A stretch of DNA of 64,000 bases from Nocardioides sp. dk884 (GTDB taxonomy: Bacteria > Actinomycetota > Actinomycetes > Propionibacteriales > Nocardioidaceae). How positions within the stretch are numbered: position 1 is the stretch's first letter; each line of letters opens with the position of its first letter. The DNA is taken from positions 744,001-808,000 of the forward strand of contig NZ_CP045649.1 in assembly GCF_009557055.1 (NCBI RefSeq), in the 5' to 3' direction. The position numbers were made by a program, and so were the translations under genes. The notes below the pieces were generated by a model. It saw nothing but the letters and a program-made list of their open reading frames with translations, ran no database searches and was not told where the DNA came from. Positions 28,305 to 37,729 of this stretch are shown piece by piece.

Positions 28305-28829
28305 ATGCCGAAGCCCACCAAGGGCGCCCGCCTCGGCGGCAGCCCGGCGCACCAGCGCCTGATCCTGGCGAACCTGGCCACCCAGCTCTTCGAGCACGGC
28401 CGGATCACCACGACCGAGTCGCGGGCGCGTGCGCTGCGTCCGCACGCGGAGAAGCTGATCACCAAGGCGAAGAAGGGTGACATCCACAACCGTCGCGAGG
28501 TCCTCAAGACCATCCGCGACAAGGGTGTCGTGCACCACCTCTTCACCGAGATCGCGCCGACCTTCGCCGAGCGTCCGGGTGGCTACACCCGGATCACGAA
28601 GATCAACCCCCGCAAGGGCGACAACGCCCCCATGGCGGTCATCGAGCTCGTGACCGAGGCGTACACCCCGTCGGCCCCCAAGACGACCAAGGCTGCTCCG
28701 GCCGCCCCGGTCGCCGAGGAGACCCCGGCCGAGGAGACCACCGTCGAGGAGACCCCCGCTGCTGCGGAGGAGACCCCCGCCGAGGTCACCGAGGACGCTC
28801 CGGCTGCCGAGGACGACACCAAGGCCTGA
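28305..28829 (+). CDS. rplQ: 50S ribosomal protein L17 with C-terminal extension
   Basis: The 174-residue L17 has the standard core of about 120 residues ([43 protein letters not shown]) and then about 50 residues rich in Ala, Glu, Pro and Thr with repeats of ETPAEE. The tail is typical for actinobacteria and of unknown role. A 9-bp hairpin (about 28239-28258) lies in the rpoA-rplQ gap. Confidence 0.97.
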   Translation: MPKPTKGARLGGSPAHQRLILANLATQLFEHGRITTTESRARALRPHAEKLITKAKKGDIHNRREVLKTIRDKGVVHHLFTEIAPTFAERPGGYTRITKINPRKGDNAPMAVIELVTEAYTPSAPKTTKAAPAAPVAEETPAEETTVEETPAAAEETPAEVTEDAPAAEDDTKA

Positions 28830-28846
28830 GCACCGCTCATGCCGCG

Positions 28847-28884
28847 CACCGGCCCGCTGCCCCTTCGGGGGTGGCGGGCCGGTG
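28847..28884 (+). terminator. Terminator of the alpha operon
   Basis: CACCGGCCCGC (28847-28857) pairs with GCGGGCCGGTG (28874-28884); inside, CCCC and GGGG close a TTCG tetraloop. It lies 18 bp after the rplQ stop and is followed by TCGTTGTG. Confidence 0.88.
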
Positions 28885-28900
28885 TCGTTGTGCGGGGTGG

Positions 28901-29641
28901 CTAGCGCGGCAGCGGTCGCGGGGCGCGGGGCATGCGGCGGGCGCCGAGGTCGGCGCGCTGGCCGGCCGCCCAGCCGTCGGCCTCGCCGGAGCCCGACAGC
29001 GTGCGGGCCCGCGCCGGGCGGGCCTGCGGGTAGGCGGTCTCCACCGCGCCGCGGACCAGCTCGCTGCGATCGGCGAGGACCAGGCTCGCCCCGCCGCTCG
29101 CGCCGTTCACCGGGCTCTCGGCGTCGGCCTCGCGGCGGGCGCGGTCCTCGGCCTCCTCCAAGCGCCGGCCGATGGCCAGGCGGAAGCCGGCCAGCCACGA
29201 GCGCCGGAACGCCGCGGCGTGCTCGCCCGGCGGCACCGGGGTGCGGAGCAGCCCGGTCGCGGACTGCAGCAGCAGGCTGGTCCAGATGATCTCGGCGCGC
29301 TCCAGGTCGCTGCGGTGGCCGAAGACGTGCAGCGAGATCTCCTTGCCTCCGCGCAGGCGGCTGGTGCGCATCACGACCCGGCAGCGCAGGGCCGTCGCGA
29401 CCGTCGCGAGCAGGTCGGCCTTGTCGGCGGCGTACGGCGCGTCGACACCGACGACCAGGTCTCCGACGGGGTCGGAGCCGGGCTCGCCGCGGGCGAGCAG
29501 CGCGGCGTCCACGCCGTAGGACGCGACCAGCGCGGCGGCCTTGGCGGTGTAGACCTCCGCCTCGTGCTCGGTGGCGGCCGGGTCCTCGGCCTTGGCCAGC
29601 AGCTTGCGGACCTTGGCCAGGATCGGGTGCTCCTCGCTCAC
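28901..29641 (-). CDS. DUF2786 domain protein
   Basis: A 246-residue protein with the DUF2786 signature at its N-terminus (ILAKVRKLLAKAEDPAATEHEAEVYTAKA in part), followed by a conserved alpha/beta region (ALRCRVVMRTSRL, LHVFGHRSDLERAEIIWTSLLLQSA) and a basic C-terminus. The function is unknown. GTG 29641 overlaps the stop of the GntR-type gene (GTGA), so the two are co-translated, which is unusual because the regulator probably controls it or a linked target. The longer open frame to 30340 overlaps that gene and is rejected. Confidence 0.85.
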   Translation of the reverse strand: MSEEHPILAKVRKLLAKAEDPAATEHEAEVYTAKAAALVASYGVDAALLARGEPGSDPVGDLVVGVDAPYAADKADLLATVATALRCRVVMRTSRLRGGKEISLHVFGHRSDLERAEIIWTSLLLQSATGLLRTPVPPGEHAAAFRRSWLAGFRLAIGRRLEEAEDRARREADAESPVNGASGGASLVLADRSELVRGAVETAYPQARPARARTLSGSGEADGWAAGQRADLGARRMPRAPRPLPR

Positions 29642-30012
29642 GCGCCCCAACCGTCCTCGACCAGGCGCACGGCCTCGGCGCGAGTCAGCCCCAGGCGCCG
29701 GGCCTGCGCGACGTAGTGCCCGGCGGCCGCGCGTGCGGCGTCGGAGCCGGCGGCAGCGCCCGAGGCGACGAACGTGCCGCGGCGGCCCTCGGTGACGACG
29801 ATGCCGTCGGTCTCGAGCTCGCGGTAGGCACGCGCGACGGTGTTGGCGGCGACGCCGAGCTCGGTGGCCAGCGCGCGCACGGTCGGGAGCCGGGTGCCGG
29901 CGGGCAGGTCGCCGGAGGCGGCGCGGGTGGCGACCTGGGTGCGCAGCTGCTCGTAGGGCGCGACGGAGGAGTCGGGGTCGAGCGGGTGGACCACAGGCAG
30001 GCTGGGCGGCAT
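29638..30012 (-). CDS. GntR-family regulator, YtrA type
   Basis: A 124-residue protein with one winged helix-turn-helix (YEQLRTQVATRAASGDLPAG, TVRALATELGVAANTVARAY, LETDGIVVTEGRRGTFVA) and a short helical C-terminus, the layout of the YtrA subgroup, which often controls ABC transporters. ATG 30012 lies 6 nt after TACGGT (30024-30019 on this strand), predicting a leaderless mRNA; an upstream in-frame ATG at 30078 is possible but less likely. It diverges from the PfkB gene. Confidence 0.88.
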   Translation of the reverse strand: MPPSLPVVHPLDPDSSVAPYEQLRTQVATRAASGDLPAGTRLPTVRALATELGVAANTVARAYRELETDGIVVTEGRRGTFVASGAAAGSDAARAAAGHYVAQARRLGLTRAEAVRLVEDGWGA

Positions 30013-30092
30013 GGGGGCACCGTAGTCCGCGCCGCCCCCAGTGCAGGGAGGAGGGCGCGGGGCCTGTGGAGGCGGCATGGTAGTCAGGAGGC

Positions 30093-31025
30093 ATGGAACC
30101 GGACGGTGATCTGCTGGTCGTGGGGGAGTCCCTGGTCGACGTGGTGGAGGGCGCCGACGGCGCCCGCCGCGAGCACGCCGGGGGGAGCGCGGCGAACGTC
30201 GCGGTCGCGCTGGCGCGCCTGGACCGCCCGGTGCGCCTGGCGACGGCGCTGGCCGACGACCGCAACGGCGCGATCGTGGCGACGTACCTCGGCCGCGACC
30301 GGGTGGCGCTGGCCACCGACCCCGAGACCATCGAGCGCACCGCGAGCGCGCGGGCGGTGCTCGGGGCCGACGGCGCCGCGCGCTACGAGTTCGACCTGGA
30401 GTGGGCGCTGTCGCCGGTGCCGGCCGAGCCGGTGCCGCTGGCGGTGCACGCCTGCTCGCTGGGCGCCGTGGTCGCGCCCGGCGCCGAGGAGGTGCTCGCG
30501 ACGCTGCGCCGCTTCCGGGGCGAGGCCCTGCGCAGCTACGACGTCAATGCGCGCCCGGCGCTGACCGGGACCGGCCCGGACCTGGTCGCCGCGGTGGAGC
30601 GGGTGGTCGCCGAGGCCGACCTGGTCAAGGCCAGCGACGAGGACCTGGCCGCCGTCTACCCCGACCTCGACGAGGAGCGGGCGGTCGAGCGGCTGCTCGG
30701 TCTCGGCCCGGTCGCGGTCGTGGTGACCCGCGGCGCCGACGGCGCGACCTGGTACGCCGCGGGGCGCGGGCGCCCGGCCTCGGTCGCGGCGCCCACCGTG
30801 CAGGTGGCCGACACCATCGCGGCCGGCGACACGTTCTCCGCCGCGCTGCTCGACGCGCTGTGGGCGCGCGGCCTGGTGGGGCCCGGGGCGGCCGAGCGGA
30901 TCGCCGCGCTGCCGCGCCGCACCCGCAGCAAGCTGCTCGCCCACGCGGTGCGCGCCGGGGCGCTCGCGACCACGCGGCCGGGCGCGGACCCGCCGTACCG
31001 CGCGGAGGTGGGGAGCGCCGGCTGA
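30093..31025 (+). CDS. PfkB-family carbohydrate kinase
   Basis: A 310-residue ribokinase-fold kinase. It has the N-terminal glycine motif HAGGSAANVAVALARLDRP and the C-terminal PfkB signature VADTIAAGDTFSAALLDALW with the catalytic Asp of GDTF. Closest in form to fructokinase/2-keto-3-deoxygluconate-kinase-like members; the sugar cannot be told. AGGAGG precedes ATG 30093. It is followed 74 bp later by truA, with no sugar-pathway neighbour. Confidence 0.88.
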   Translation: MEPDGDLLVVGESLVDVVEGADGARREHAGGSAANVAVALARLDRPVRLATALADDRNGAIVATYLGRDRVALATDPETIERTASARAVLGADGAARYEFDLEWALSPVPAEPVPLAVHACSLGAVVAPGAEEVLATLRRFRGEALRSYDVNARPALTGTGPDLVAAVERVVAEADLVKASDEDLAAVYPDLDEERAVERLLGLGPVAVVVTRGADGATWYAAGRGRPASVAAPTVQVADTIAAGDTFSAALLDALWARGLVGPGAAERIAALPRRTRSKLLAHAVRAGALATTRPGADPPYRAEVGSAG

Positions 31026-31099
31026 CGCGGGCCGGTCCGGGCGCCGGGCGGTCGACCTGAGCGTGCGGACGGTCGGTGCGCCCTGAGAGGATGCTCCTC

Positions 31100-31936
31100 G
31101 TGCGGATCCGGATCGACCTCGCCTATGACGGCACCGACTTCCACGGCTGGGCGGCCCAGCCGGGGCTGCGCACCGTGCAGGGCGAGCTGACCGCGGCGCT
31201 CGAGACCTCGCTGCGCCTGCAGCAGGTGCGTGTGGTGTGCGCGGGGCGCACCGACACCGGCGTGCACGCCCGCGGGCAGGTGGCCCACCTCGACGTGCCC
31301 GACGACGTGCTGGCCGCCTCGGTGGGCCGATCGAAGGACCCCGCGCCTCTCGCGCTGGTGCGCCGCCTCAACGGCATCCTGCCGCCCGACGTCCGGGTGC
31401 GGCGGGTGCGGGAGGTCTCCGGTGCGTTCGACGCGCGGTTCTCCGCGCTGTGGCGCCGCTACGCCTACCGCGTCGCCGACCGGGTCGAGTCGCTCGACCC
31501 CCTGACCCGCCACCACGTCGTGGCCTGGTCGCGGCCCCTCGACGTCGAGCGGATGCGCGAGGCCTCCGCCCTGCTGGTCGGCCACCACGACTTCGCCTCG
31601 TTCTGCCGCCAGCGCGAGGGCGCGACGACGGTGCGGGTGCTCGAGCACTTCGACTGGGAGCGCCGCGACGACGGCGTGCTGGAGGCGACGGTGCGCGCCG
31701 ACGCGTTCTGCCACAGCCAGGTGCGCGCGATGGTGGGCTGCGTGCTGGCCGTCGGTGAGGGACGACGCCCGGCGGCCTGGGCCACGGAGGTCCTGGCCGC
31801 GCGCCGGCGCCACCCCGCGGTGACGGTCGCGCACGCCCACGGGCTGACCCTGGAGGAGGTCGGCTACCCGGTCGACGACGAGCTGGCGGCGCGCGCCGAG
31901 ATGACCCGCGCCCGACGAGAGGCGATCGACGCATGA
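31100..31936 (+). CDS. truA: tRNA pseudouridine(38-40) synthase
   Basis: The 278-residue TruA isomerises uridines 38-40 of the anticodon arm. The catalytic Asp is residue 52 in GRTDTGVHARGQVAHLD; other conserved blocks are YDGTDFHGWA and CRQREGATTVR-type, and FCHSQVRAMVGCVLAVGEGRR. GTG 31100 gives the standard N-terminus and has GAGAGG 9 nt upstream; ATG 31091 and GTG 31076 lie in frame upstream. truA usually follows rplQ directly; here three unrelated genes intervene. Confidence 0.94.
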   Translation: MRIRIDLAYDGTDFHGWAAQPGLRTVQGELTAALETSLRLQQVRVVCAGRTDTGVHARGQVAHLDVPDDVLAASVGRSKDPAPLALVRRLNGILPPDVRVRRVREVSGAFDARFSALWRRYAYRVADRVESLDPLTRHHVVAWSRPLDVERMREASALLVGHHDFASFCRQREGATTVRVLEHFDWERRDDGVLEATVRADAFCHSQVRAMVGCVLAVGEGRRPAAWATEVLAARRRHPAVTVAHAHGLTLEEVGYPVDDELAARAEMTRARREAIDA

Positions 31937-32538
31937 GCGCCGACGACGAGCACTACTTCAGCGCCGACCCGACGGTCGCCTTCGCCCGCAAGCCGGTCCT
32001 CGCCGAGGTGTGGGGCCGCGAGCTGCGGCTGACCAGCGGCAGCGGCGTGTTCGCCCAGGGCCGTCTCGACATCGGCACCGCCGTGCTGTTCCGCGAGACC
32101 GCGCCGCCCGCGCCCGGGCGGATCCTCGACCTCGGCTGCGGCTACGGCGTCATCGGGCTCGCCGTCGCCGCGGTGGTCCCGGACGCCGTGGTCACCGCGG
32201 TCGACGTCAACGAGCGCGCGGTGCTGCTGGCCAACGAGAACGCCGCCGCCCTCGGGCTCACCGACCGTTACCGGGCGCTCACCCCGGACGCCGTCGAGCC
32301 GGACGCGACGTACGACGAGATCTGGTCGAACCCGCCCATCCGGATCGGCAAGGAGGCGCTGCACGCGCTGCTGCTGCGGTGGTTCCCCCGGCTCGCGCCG
32401 GACGGGCGCGCGGTGATGGTGGTCGGCAAGAACCTCGGCGGCGACTCGCTGCAGCGCTGGCTGGGCGAGCAGGGCTACCCGACGACCCGGCTGGCGAGCG
32501 CCAAGGGGTTCCGGGTGCTGGAGTCGCGGCGGGCCTGA
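31933..32538 (+). CDS. Class I SAM-dependent methyltransferase, RsmC/RlmG-like
   Basis: A 201-residue methyltransferase with SAM motif ILDLGCGYGVIGLA, acidic motif VTAVDVNERAVLLANEN and the base-methylation motif SNPPIR (an NPPY variant), which points to guanine-N2 methylation of rRNA as in RsmC. It is close to half the length of E. coli RsmC, matching the single-domain actinobacterial form. ATG overlaps the truA stop as ATGA. Confidence 0.88.
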   Translation: MSADDEHYFSADPTVAFARKPVLAEVWGRELRLTSGSGVFAQGRLDIGTAVLFRETAPPAPGRILDLGCGYGVIGLAVAAVVPDAVVTAVDVNERAVLLANENAAALGLTDRYRALTPDAVEPDATYDEIWSNPPIRIGKEALHALLLRWFPRLAPDGRAVMVVGKNLGGDSLQRWLGEQGYPTTRLASAKGFRVLESRRA

Positions 32539-32542
32539 GAGC

Positions 32543-33436
32543 TCAGTCCGCGACCCGTCCGTCGAGGAACATCTGCAGGCGGGTGAGGGTGCGCTCGGTG
32601 TCGTCGGGGTCGGCGGCGACGTGCCCGTTGACCGCGCGCGCCGCCCAGCCCAGGCGCAGCGCCGCGTCGGTGACCGCGACCAGGTCGGTCCCGGGGAGGG
32701 CCTCGGCCCAGGGGGCGAGGTAGGCGTCGCGGAACGGCGCGATGTCGACGGAGCCCTCGACGTCGTCGACGCCCCAGGCGACCTGGCCCTCCAGCGCCAC
32801 CGAGAGCACGAAGAACGGGTGGGTGAGGCAGGCGTCGCCCCAGTCCAGCACCAGGTGCCGGCCCGTGCCGAGGAAGACCTGGCCGTCGTGGAGGTCGTCG
32901 TGGTTGAGCCCGGCGGGGACGCCGTGGCGCTCCAGGGTGGCGACCAGCTCCGCGACGTACGGTGTGGCGGAGCGGAAGCGTGCGGGTACGTCGAGGCGCC
33001 GGACCAGGTCGTCGTACCGCTCGACGAGGCGGGGCAGGCGGAGGTCCGGCACGCCGAGCGCGAGCATCTCCTCGACCGCGTCCAGGGTGCCGACCTGGAT
33101 CCGGGCGACCGTCTCCAGCACGTCGTACCACCGGGTGAGGCTGCGCTCGACGGGGATCACCTCGCGCAGCCGGGTGCCGGCGTCGGCCATCAGCATCCAA
33201 CCGCGCCCGGGGTCGGCGGCGAGCAGCGGCGGCACCCGGTCGGGGAAGCGGGCCGCCAGCAGCGCGACCAGGCCGGCCTCGTGGTGCAGGGAGGCGTCGT
33301 TGGCCTTGAACCACACCGGGCCCGCGCCGGTGGGGAAGCACAGCACCGTCGACCACGGCATGACGTGCGGTTGCTCGACGGGTCCGATGATGCTCAGCCG
33401 CCGCTCCGCGAGCCGCTCCTCCACCCACTCCCGCAC
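32543..33436 (-). CDS. APH-fold phosphotransferase
   Basis: A 297-residue aminoglycoside-phosphotransferase-fold protein. The catalytic loop reads GLNHDDLHDGQVFLG, in which the usual HxDxxxxN has Gln in place of the metal-binding Asn, and the next motif is LVLDWGDACLTHPF (DxD-type Asp). An N-terminal lobe is present (WFKANDASLHHEAGLVALLAARFP). Substrate unknown; the family covers antibiotics, sugars, choline and others. GTG 33436. It is convergent with the methyltransferase gene, 4 bp apart, and copy B of the dispersed repeat lies upstream. Confidence 0.8.
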   Translation of the reverse strand: MREWVEERLAERRLSIIGPVEQPHVMPWSTVLCFPTGAGPVWFKANDASLHHEAGLVALLAARFPDRVPPLLAADPGRGWMLMADAGTRLREVIPVERSLTRWYDVLETVARIQVGTLDAVEEMLALGVPDLRLPRLVERYDDLVRRLDVPARFRSATPYVAELVATLERHGVPAGLNHDDLHDGQVFLGTGRHLVLDWGDACLTHPFFVLSVALEGQVAWGVDDVEGSVDIAPFRDAYLAPWAEALPGTDLVAVTDAALRLGWAARAVNGHVAADPDDTERTLTRLQMFLDGRVAD

Positions 33437-33502
33437 GCTCGCCAGCCACCCCGCCTCGCGCCACCTCTCGACCGCCCAGCACCCTCACCATCCCGCCATC
33501 CT

Positions 33503-33621
33503 CGCCGAGTCGGCTCGTATGGCGCGGCGAGTCGGCGCCAATGGTGCGCTTCTCCCCAGGTTGCTGTGGAGAGCTCCGCCATTGGCGCCGACTCGCGCAA
33601 CCATTGGCGCCGACTCGGCGA
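33503..33621. repeat. Dispersed palindromic intergenic repeat, copy B
   Basis: Two head-to-tail units (CGCCGAGTCGGCTCGTATGG type, then CGGCGAGTCGGCGCCAATGG), a 28-bp unrelated insert at 33549-33576, and then the inverted right half 33577-33621, which is identical over 45 bp to 5102-5146. It begins 8 bp after the stop codon of the solute-binding-protein gene (minus strand), as copy A begins 11 bp after its gene, so it may serve as a terminator. Confidence 0.85.
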
Positions 33622-33629
33622 GGGGGGGG

Positions 33630-34985
33630 TTACTCGGGGATGCCGCTCTCCGGGGGAGTGTCGTCGGCCTGGCCGGAGGTGTCCTCGGTGATCTCGGCGT
33701 CGCCGATGTCGCTGACCAGGACCGGGGTGAGGGGCTTGCCGACGCCGCCCTGGAGCTCGACGACCTGCATCCCGGCGATCCCCATGTGGCTGTCCTCGGT
33801 GAACCGGAACGGTGCGAGCTGCGGGCCCTCGAGCTCCTGGCTGCCGCTCTCGAGCGCCTCGACGAGCCCCTCGCGGGTCAGGTCCTCACCGGCCTCCTGC
33901 AGCGCCTGCACGAACGCGTAGGCGTGCGACATGCCGTAGACGCGGTAGTTGGTGAGCTCGCCCTTCTCGCCGTGCTCGTCCCACACCTTCTGCCACAGCT
34001 GCACCCACGGGTCGTCGGGGGCGTCGACGCCGGGGATGTACTCGGTGGTGAGCACCCCGTCGAGCGCCGTGGTGCCGCCCTTCACCGAGCCCTCGGAGAT
34101 CTGAGAGAGCAGCGCGCCGACCAGGGTGGGGTCGGAGCCGACGTTGGAGTAGAACCACTCCGGCTCATAGCCGAGCTGCAGCGCGACCAGCTGGCTCAGC
34201 GCGGTGTACGACGGGGTGTTGAACGACAGCACCAGGTCGGCCTTCGCGGCCTGCAGCGCCGCGATCTGCGGGCCCACGTCGGTGCCGCCGGAGGTGTAGC
34301 GCTGCACCTCGACGATCTGGTCGTCGAGGTAGCGGCGCACGCCCTGCTCGGCGTCCTCGCCGAAGTCGTCGTCTTGGAGGAAGAGCCCGACCCGGGCGTC
34401 GGGCATGTTCTCCGCGACGTACTGGCCGATGATCTTGCCCTCGATCTCGTAGTCGGGCTGCCAGCCGAAGGTCATCGGCCGGGCCTCGACGTCGTCACCC
34501 CACATCAGCGAGCCGGAGGAGACGAACAGGTCGGGCACCCCCTCGCCGTTGAGGAAGTCCACCACCGCGCTGTGGGTGGGGGTGCCGAGTCCGCCGACCA
34601 TCGCGAAGATCTCGTCTTGGAGCACCAGCTCGTTGGTGACCTTGCTGGTGTTGGTGGGGTTGTAGCCGTCGTCCTTGACGATGTAGTCGATCTGGCGCCC
34701 GTGGACGCCGCCGTTGGCGTTGACGTAGTCGAAGTAGGCCTGCACCCCCGTCGGGATCTCGCTGTAGCCCGGGGCCGCGACCCCGGTGAGCGGGAAGTGC
34801 GCCCCGATCGTGATGGTGTCGGCGGTGACGCCGGTGTCGGAGGCGCCCCCGCCGCCCCCGCCGTCGTCGCCGTCGTCGTCGCGACCACCCGCGCCGCAAC
34901 CGGTGAGGAGGAGCGCGGCGGAGAGGAGGCCGGCGAGCGCCGCCGGCCCGCGGTGGGGGATCCGGGTCCTTGTCCTGCGTGTCAT
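33630..34985 (-). CDS. Branched-chain-amino-acid-type ABC transporter, substrate-binding lipoprotein
   Basis: A 451-residue lipoprotein with a basic N-terminus, hydrophobic core and lipobox LTGC (Cys30), then an Asp/Gly linker and a type-I periplasmic-binding fold (ITIGAHFPLTGVAAPGYSEIPTG in part, VNANGGVHGRQIDYIVKDDG, GLGTPTHSAVVDFLN). It should bind a substrate outside the membrane and pass it to the LivHM-like permeases. ATG 34985 overlaps the stop of the livM-like gene (ATGA). It is the last gene of the operon, whereas it is often first. Substrate not determinable. Confidence 0.93.
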   Translation of the reverse strand: MTRRTRTRIPHRGPAALAGLLSAALLLTGCGAGGRDDDGDDGGGGGGASDTGVTADTITIGAHFPLTGVAAPGYSEIPTGVQAYFDYVNANGGVHGRQIDYIVKDDGYNPTNTSKVTNELVLQDEIFAMVGGLGTPTHSAVVDFLNGEGVPDLFVSSGSLMWGDDVEARPMTFGWQPDYEIEGKIIGQYVAENMPDARVGLFLQDDDFGEDAEQGVRRYLDDQIVEVQRYTSGGTDVGPQIAALQAAKADLVLSFNTPSYTALSQLVALQLGYEPEWFYSNVGSDPTLVGALLSQISEGSVKGGTTALDGVLTTEYIPGVDAPDDPWVQLWQKVWDEHGEKGELTNYRVYGMSHAYAFVQALQEAGEDLTREGLVEALESGSQELEGPQLAPFRFTEDSHMGIAGMQVVELQGGVGKPLTPVLVSDIGDAEITEDTSGQADDTPPESGIPE

Positions 34986-36058
34986 GTGGCTGTTCCCTTC
35001 GAGGTGGTGGAGAGCGCCGCGCGCGTGCGGCGGCGTACGACGAGCAGGCGCAGGCTGCCGGCGAGCCCGGCCGGTGCGACCAGCACCACGCCGACCATCA
35101 CCAGCCCGTAGACCAGCGGGGCCAGCTCCGCGGCCTGGATGTCGCTCAGGCCGGCGTCGGTGCCGAGGCCGGTGGCGACCTGCGGCAGGAAGGTGAGCAG
35201 CGCGGCACCGGCCAGTGCGCCGGTGAGGCTGCCCAGGCCGCCGAGGACCACGGCGGCGAGCAGGGTGAGGCTGAGGTTCAAGGTGAAGCTGCTCGGCGCG
35301 GCCAGCCGCACGCTCAGCGCGAGCACCGCCCCCGCCGCGCCGGCCGCCGCGGCGCTCACCACGAACGCCGAGACCCTGGCGCGGCCGAGGTCGATCCCGG
35401 CGAGCTGGGCGGCCACCTCGTCGTCGCGCACCGCCCGCCAGCGCCGCCCGACCCGGCTGCGCGAGAGGTTGGCGAGCAGCACGTAGGTCACCACGAGCGT
35501 CAGCCACCCGACCAGCGCGACGTACCCGCTGCGGGTGAGGTCCTGCCCGGTGAGGAAGTACGCCGCGTCGAGCACCCATCCGGGGATGTCCGGCAGCACG
35601 ACCGGCAGGCCCTGCTCGCCGCCCAGGGTCTCCTTGAAGTACAGCGCGATGCCGGGGACCGCGACCGCCAGCGCCAGCGTCGCGCCGGCGAGGTAGGGGC
35701 CGTGCAGCCGGGCGGCCGCGACCCCGACGACGGCGCCGACCACGAGTGCGGCGACCGCGGCCGCGAGCAGCACCAGCGGGAGGGGCACCGAGGCGTCGAG
35801 GTCGGGCAGGAGCAGGGCCGCGGTGTAGGCGCCGACCGCCATCAGCGCCCCGTGGCCCAGCGAGACCTGGCCGTTGAGGCCGGTGAGCACGGTGAGCCCG
35901 CCGGCGGCGATGCCGAGGTAGGCCATCTCGGCGAGCTGGAAGCGGCGGAAGTCGCTGGCGCCCTGCAGCACCAGCACGACCACGACCAGTCCGAGGACGG
36001 CCAGCAGCAGGTGCCGGGTGAGGGGGGCGTCCGGCAGGGCCGGGGTGGGTGTGCGCAT
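34982..36058 (-). CDS. Branched-chain-amino-acid-type ABC transporter permease (LivM-like)
   Basis: A 358-residue permease with nine to ten membrane segments and LivM landmarks: GLNGQVSLGHGALMAVGAYT, ATLALAVAVPGIALYF and LAGIDLGRARVSAFVVSAAAAG, which includes the coupling helix region. ATG 36058 overlaps the livH stop by one base. Forms the channel with the LivH-like subunit. Confidence 0.93.
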   Translation of the reverse strand: MRTPTPALPDAPLTRHLLLAVLGLVVVVLVLQGASDFRRFQLAEMAYLGIAAGGLTVLTGLNGQVSLGHGALMAVGAYTAALLLPDLDASVPLPLVLLAAAVAALVVGAVVGVAAARLHGPYLAGATLALAVAVPGIALYFKETLGGEQGLPVVLPDIPGWVLDAAYFLTGQDLTRSGYVALVGWLTLVVTYVLLANLSRSRVGRRWRAVRDDEVAAQLAGIDLGRARVSAFVVSAAAAGAAGAVLALSVRLAAPSSFTLNLSLTLLAAVVLGGLGSLTGALAGAALLTFLPQVATGLGTDAGLSDIQAAELAPLVYGLVMVGVVLVAPAGLAGSLRLLVVRRRTRAALSTTSKGTAT

Positions 36059-36936
36059 CAGACCTGCCTCGCCGTCGTCGTGGAGAAGAGCCCGCCGGGG
36101 CGCACCAGCAGCACCAGCACCAAGATCAGCAGCGCGGCCAGCGGCACCAGCTGGGAGGCGACGTACCCGCTGACGAAGCTGAGCGAGAGGCCGAGCACCA
36201 GGCCGCCGACCACGGAGCCGATCGGGCTGTCGAGGCCGCCGAGCACGGCGGCGACGAACCCGAAGACCACCACCGAGTCCATGAAGCCGGGGTGCACCAG
36301 GCTGCCGCTGGCGATCAGCACGCCGGCCAGCGAGCCCACGAGCGAGGCGAGCGCCCAGCCCAGGGTCAGCATCCGGCCGACGCGTACGCCGAGGAGGCGC
36401 GCGACCTCCTGGTTGAAGGCCGCCGCCCGCATCCGCAGGCCCAGGTCGGTGAAGCGGAACAGCGCCACCAGCAGCGCCATGGTGACCAGCACCGCGACGA
36501 TCGTGAAGACCCCGGTGGGCGTCAGCGCGACGGTGCGGTCGCCGATCTCGAGCCCGCGGATCCCGAAGGGCGCGGGGAAGGAGCGGTAGCGGTTGCCGAA
36601 CACCACCGCGGCCAGCGCGTGCAGCACGATGAACAGCCCCAGGGTCAAGATCACCGCGTTGATCTGGGCGCCGCCCTGCACCGGGCGCACGACCGCGCGC
36701 TCCAGCACCGCGCCGAGCACCAGCCCGGAGACCAGCGCGGCGACCAGCCCGAGCCACCAGGAGGCGCCGGACTCGATCACGACGAGGGCCACGAACGTGG
36801 TCACCATCGCCATCGGCGCCTGGGCGAAGTTGACCACCCGGGTGGAGCGCCAGACGAGCACCAGCGCGAGCGCGAACGCCGCGTAGACCATCCCGAGGGT
36901 CAGGCCCACGAGGGCGGTGTTGAGGAGCTGTTGCAC
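36058..36936 (-). CDS. Branched-chain-amino-acid-type ABC transporter permease (LivH-like)
   Basis: A 292-residue permease with about eight membrane segments. It begins MQQLLNTALVGLTLGMVYAAF and has RSTRVVNFAQAPMAM and AAAFNQEVARLLGVRVGRML, the last being the typical ATPase-contact region. It is separated from livF by 37 bp and coupled to livM. Confidence 0.93.
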   Translation of the reverse strand: MQQLLNTALVGLTLGMVYAAFALALVLVWRSTRVVNFAQAPMAMVTTFVALVVIESGASWWLGLVAALVSGLVLGAVLERAVVRPVQGGAQINAVILTLGLFIVLHALAAVVFGNRYRSFPAPFGIRGLEIGDRTVALTPTGVFTIVAVLVTMALLVALFRFTDLGLRMRAAAFNQEVARLLGVRVGRMLTLGWALASLVGSLAGVLIASGSLVHPGFMDSVVVFGFVAAVLGGLDSPIGSVVGGLVLGLSLSFVSGYVASQLVPLAALLILVLVLLVRPGGLFSTTTARQV

Positions 36937-36973
36937 GTGTTCTCCCGGTCGTGGGTGGGCGGTGGGCGTGGTC

Positions 36974-37725
<752 letters not shown>

Positions 37726-37729
<4 letters not shown>

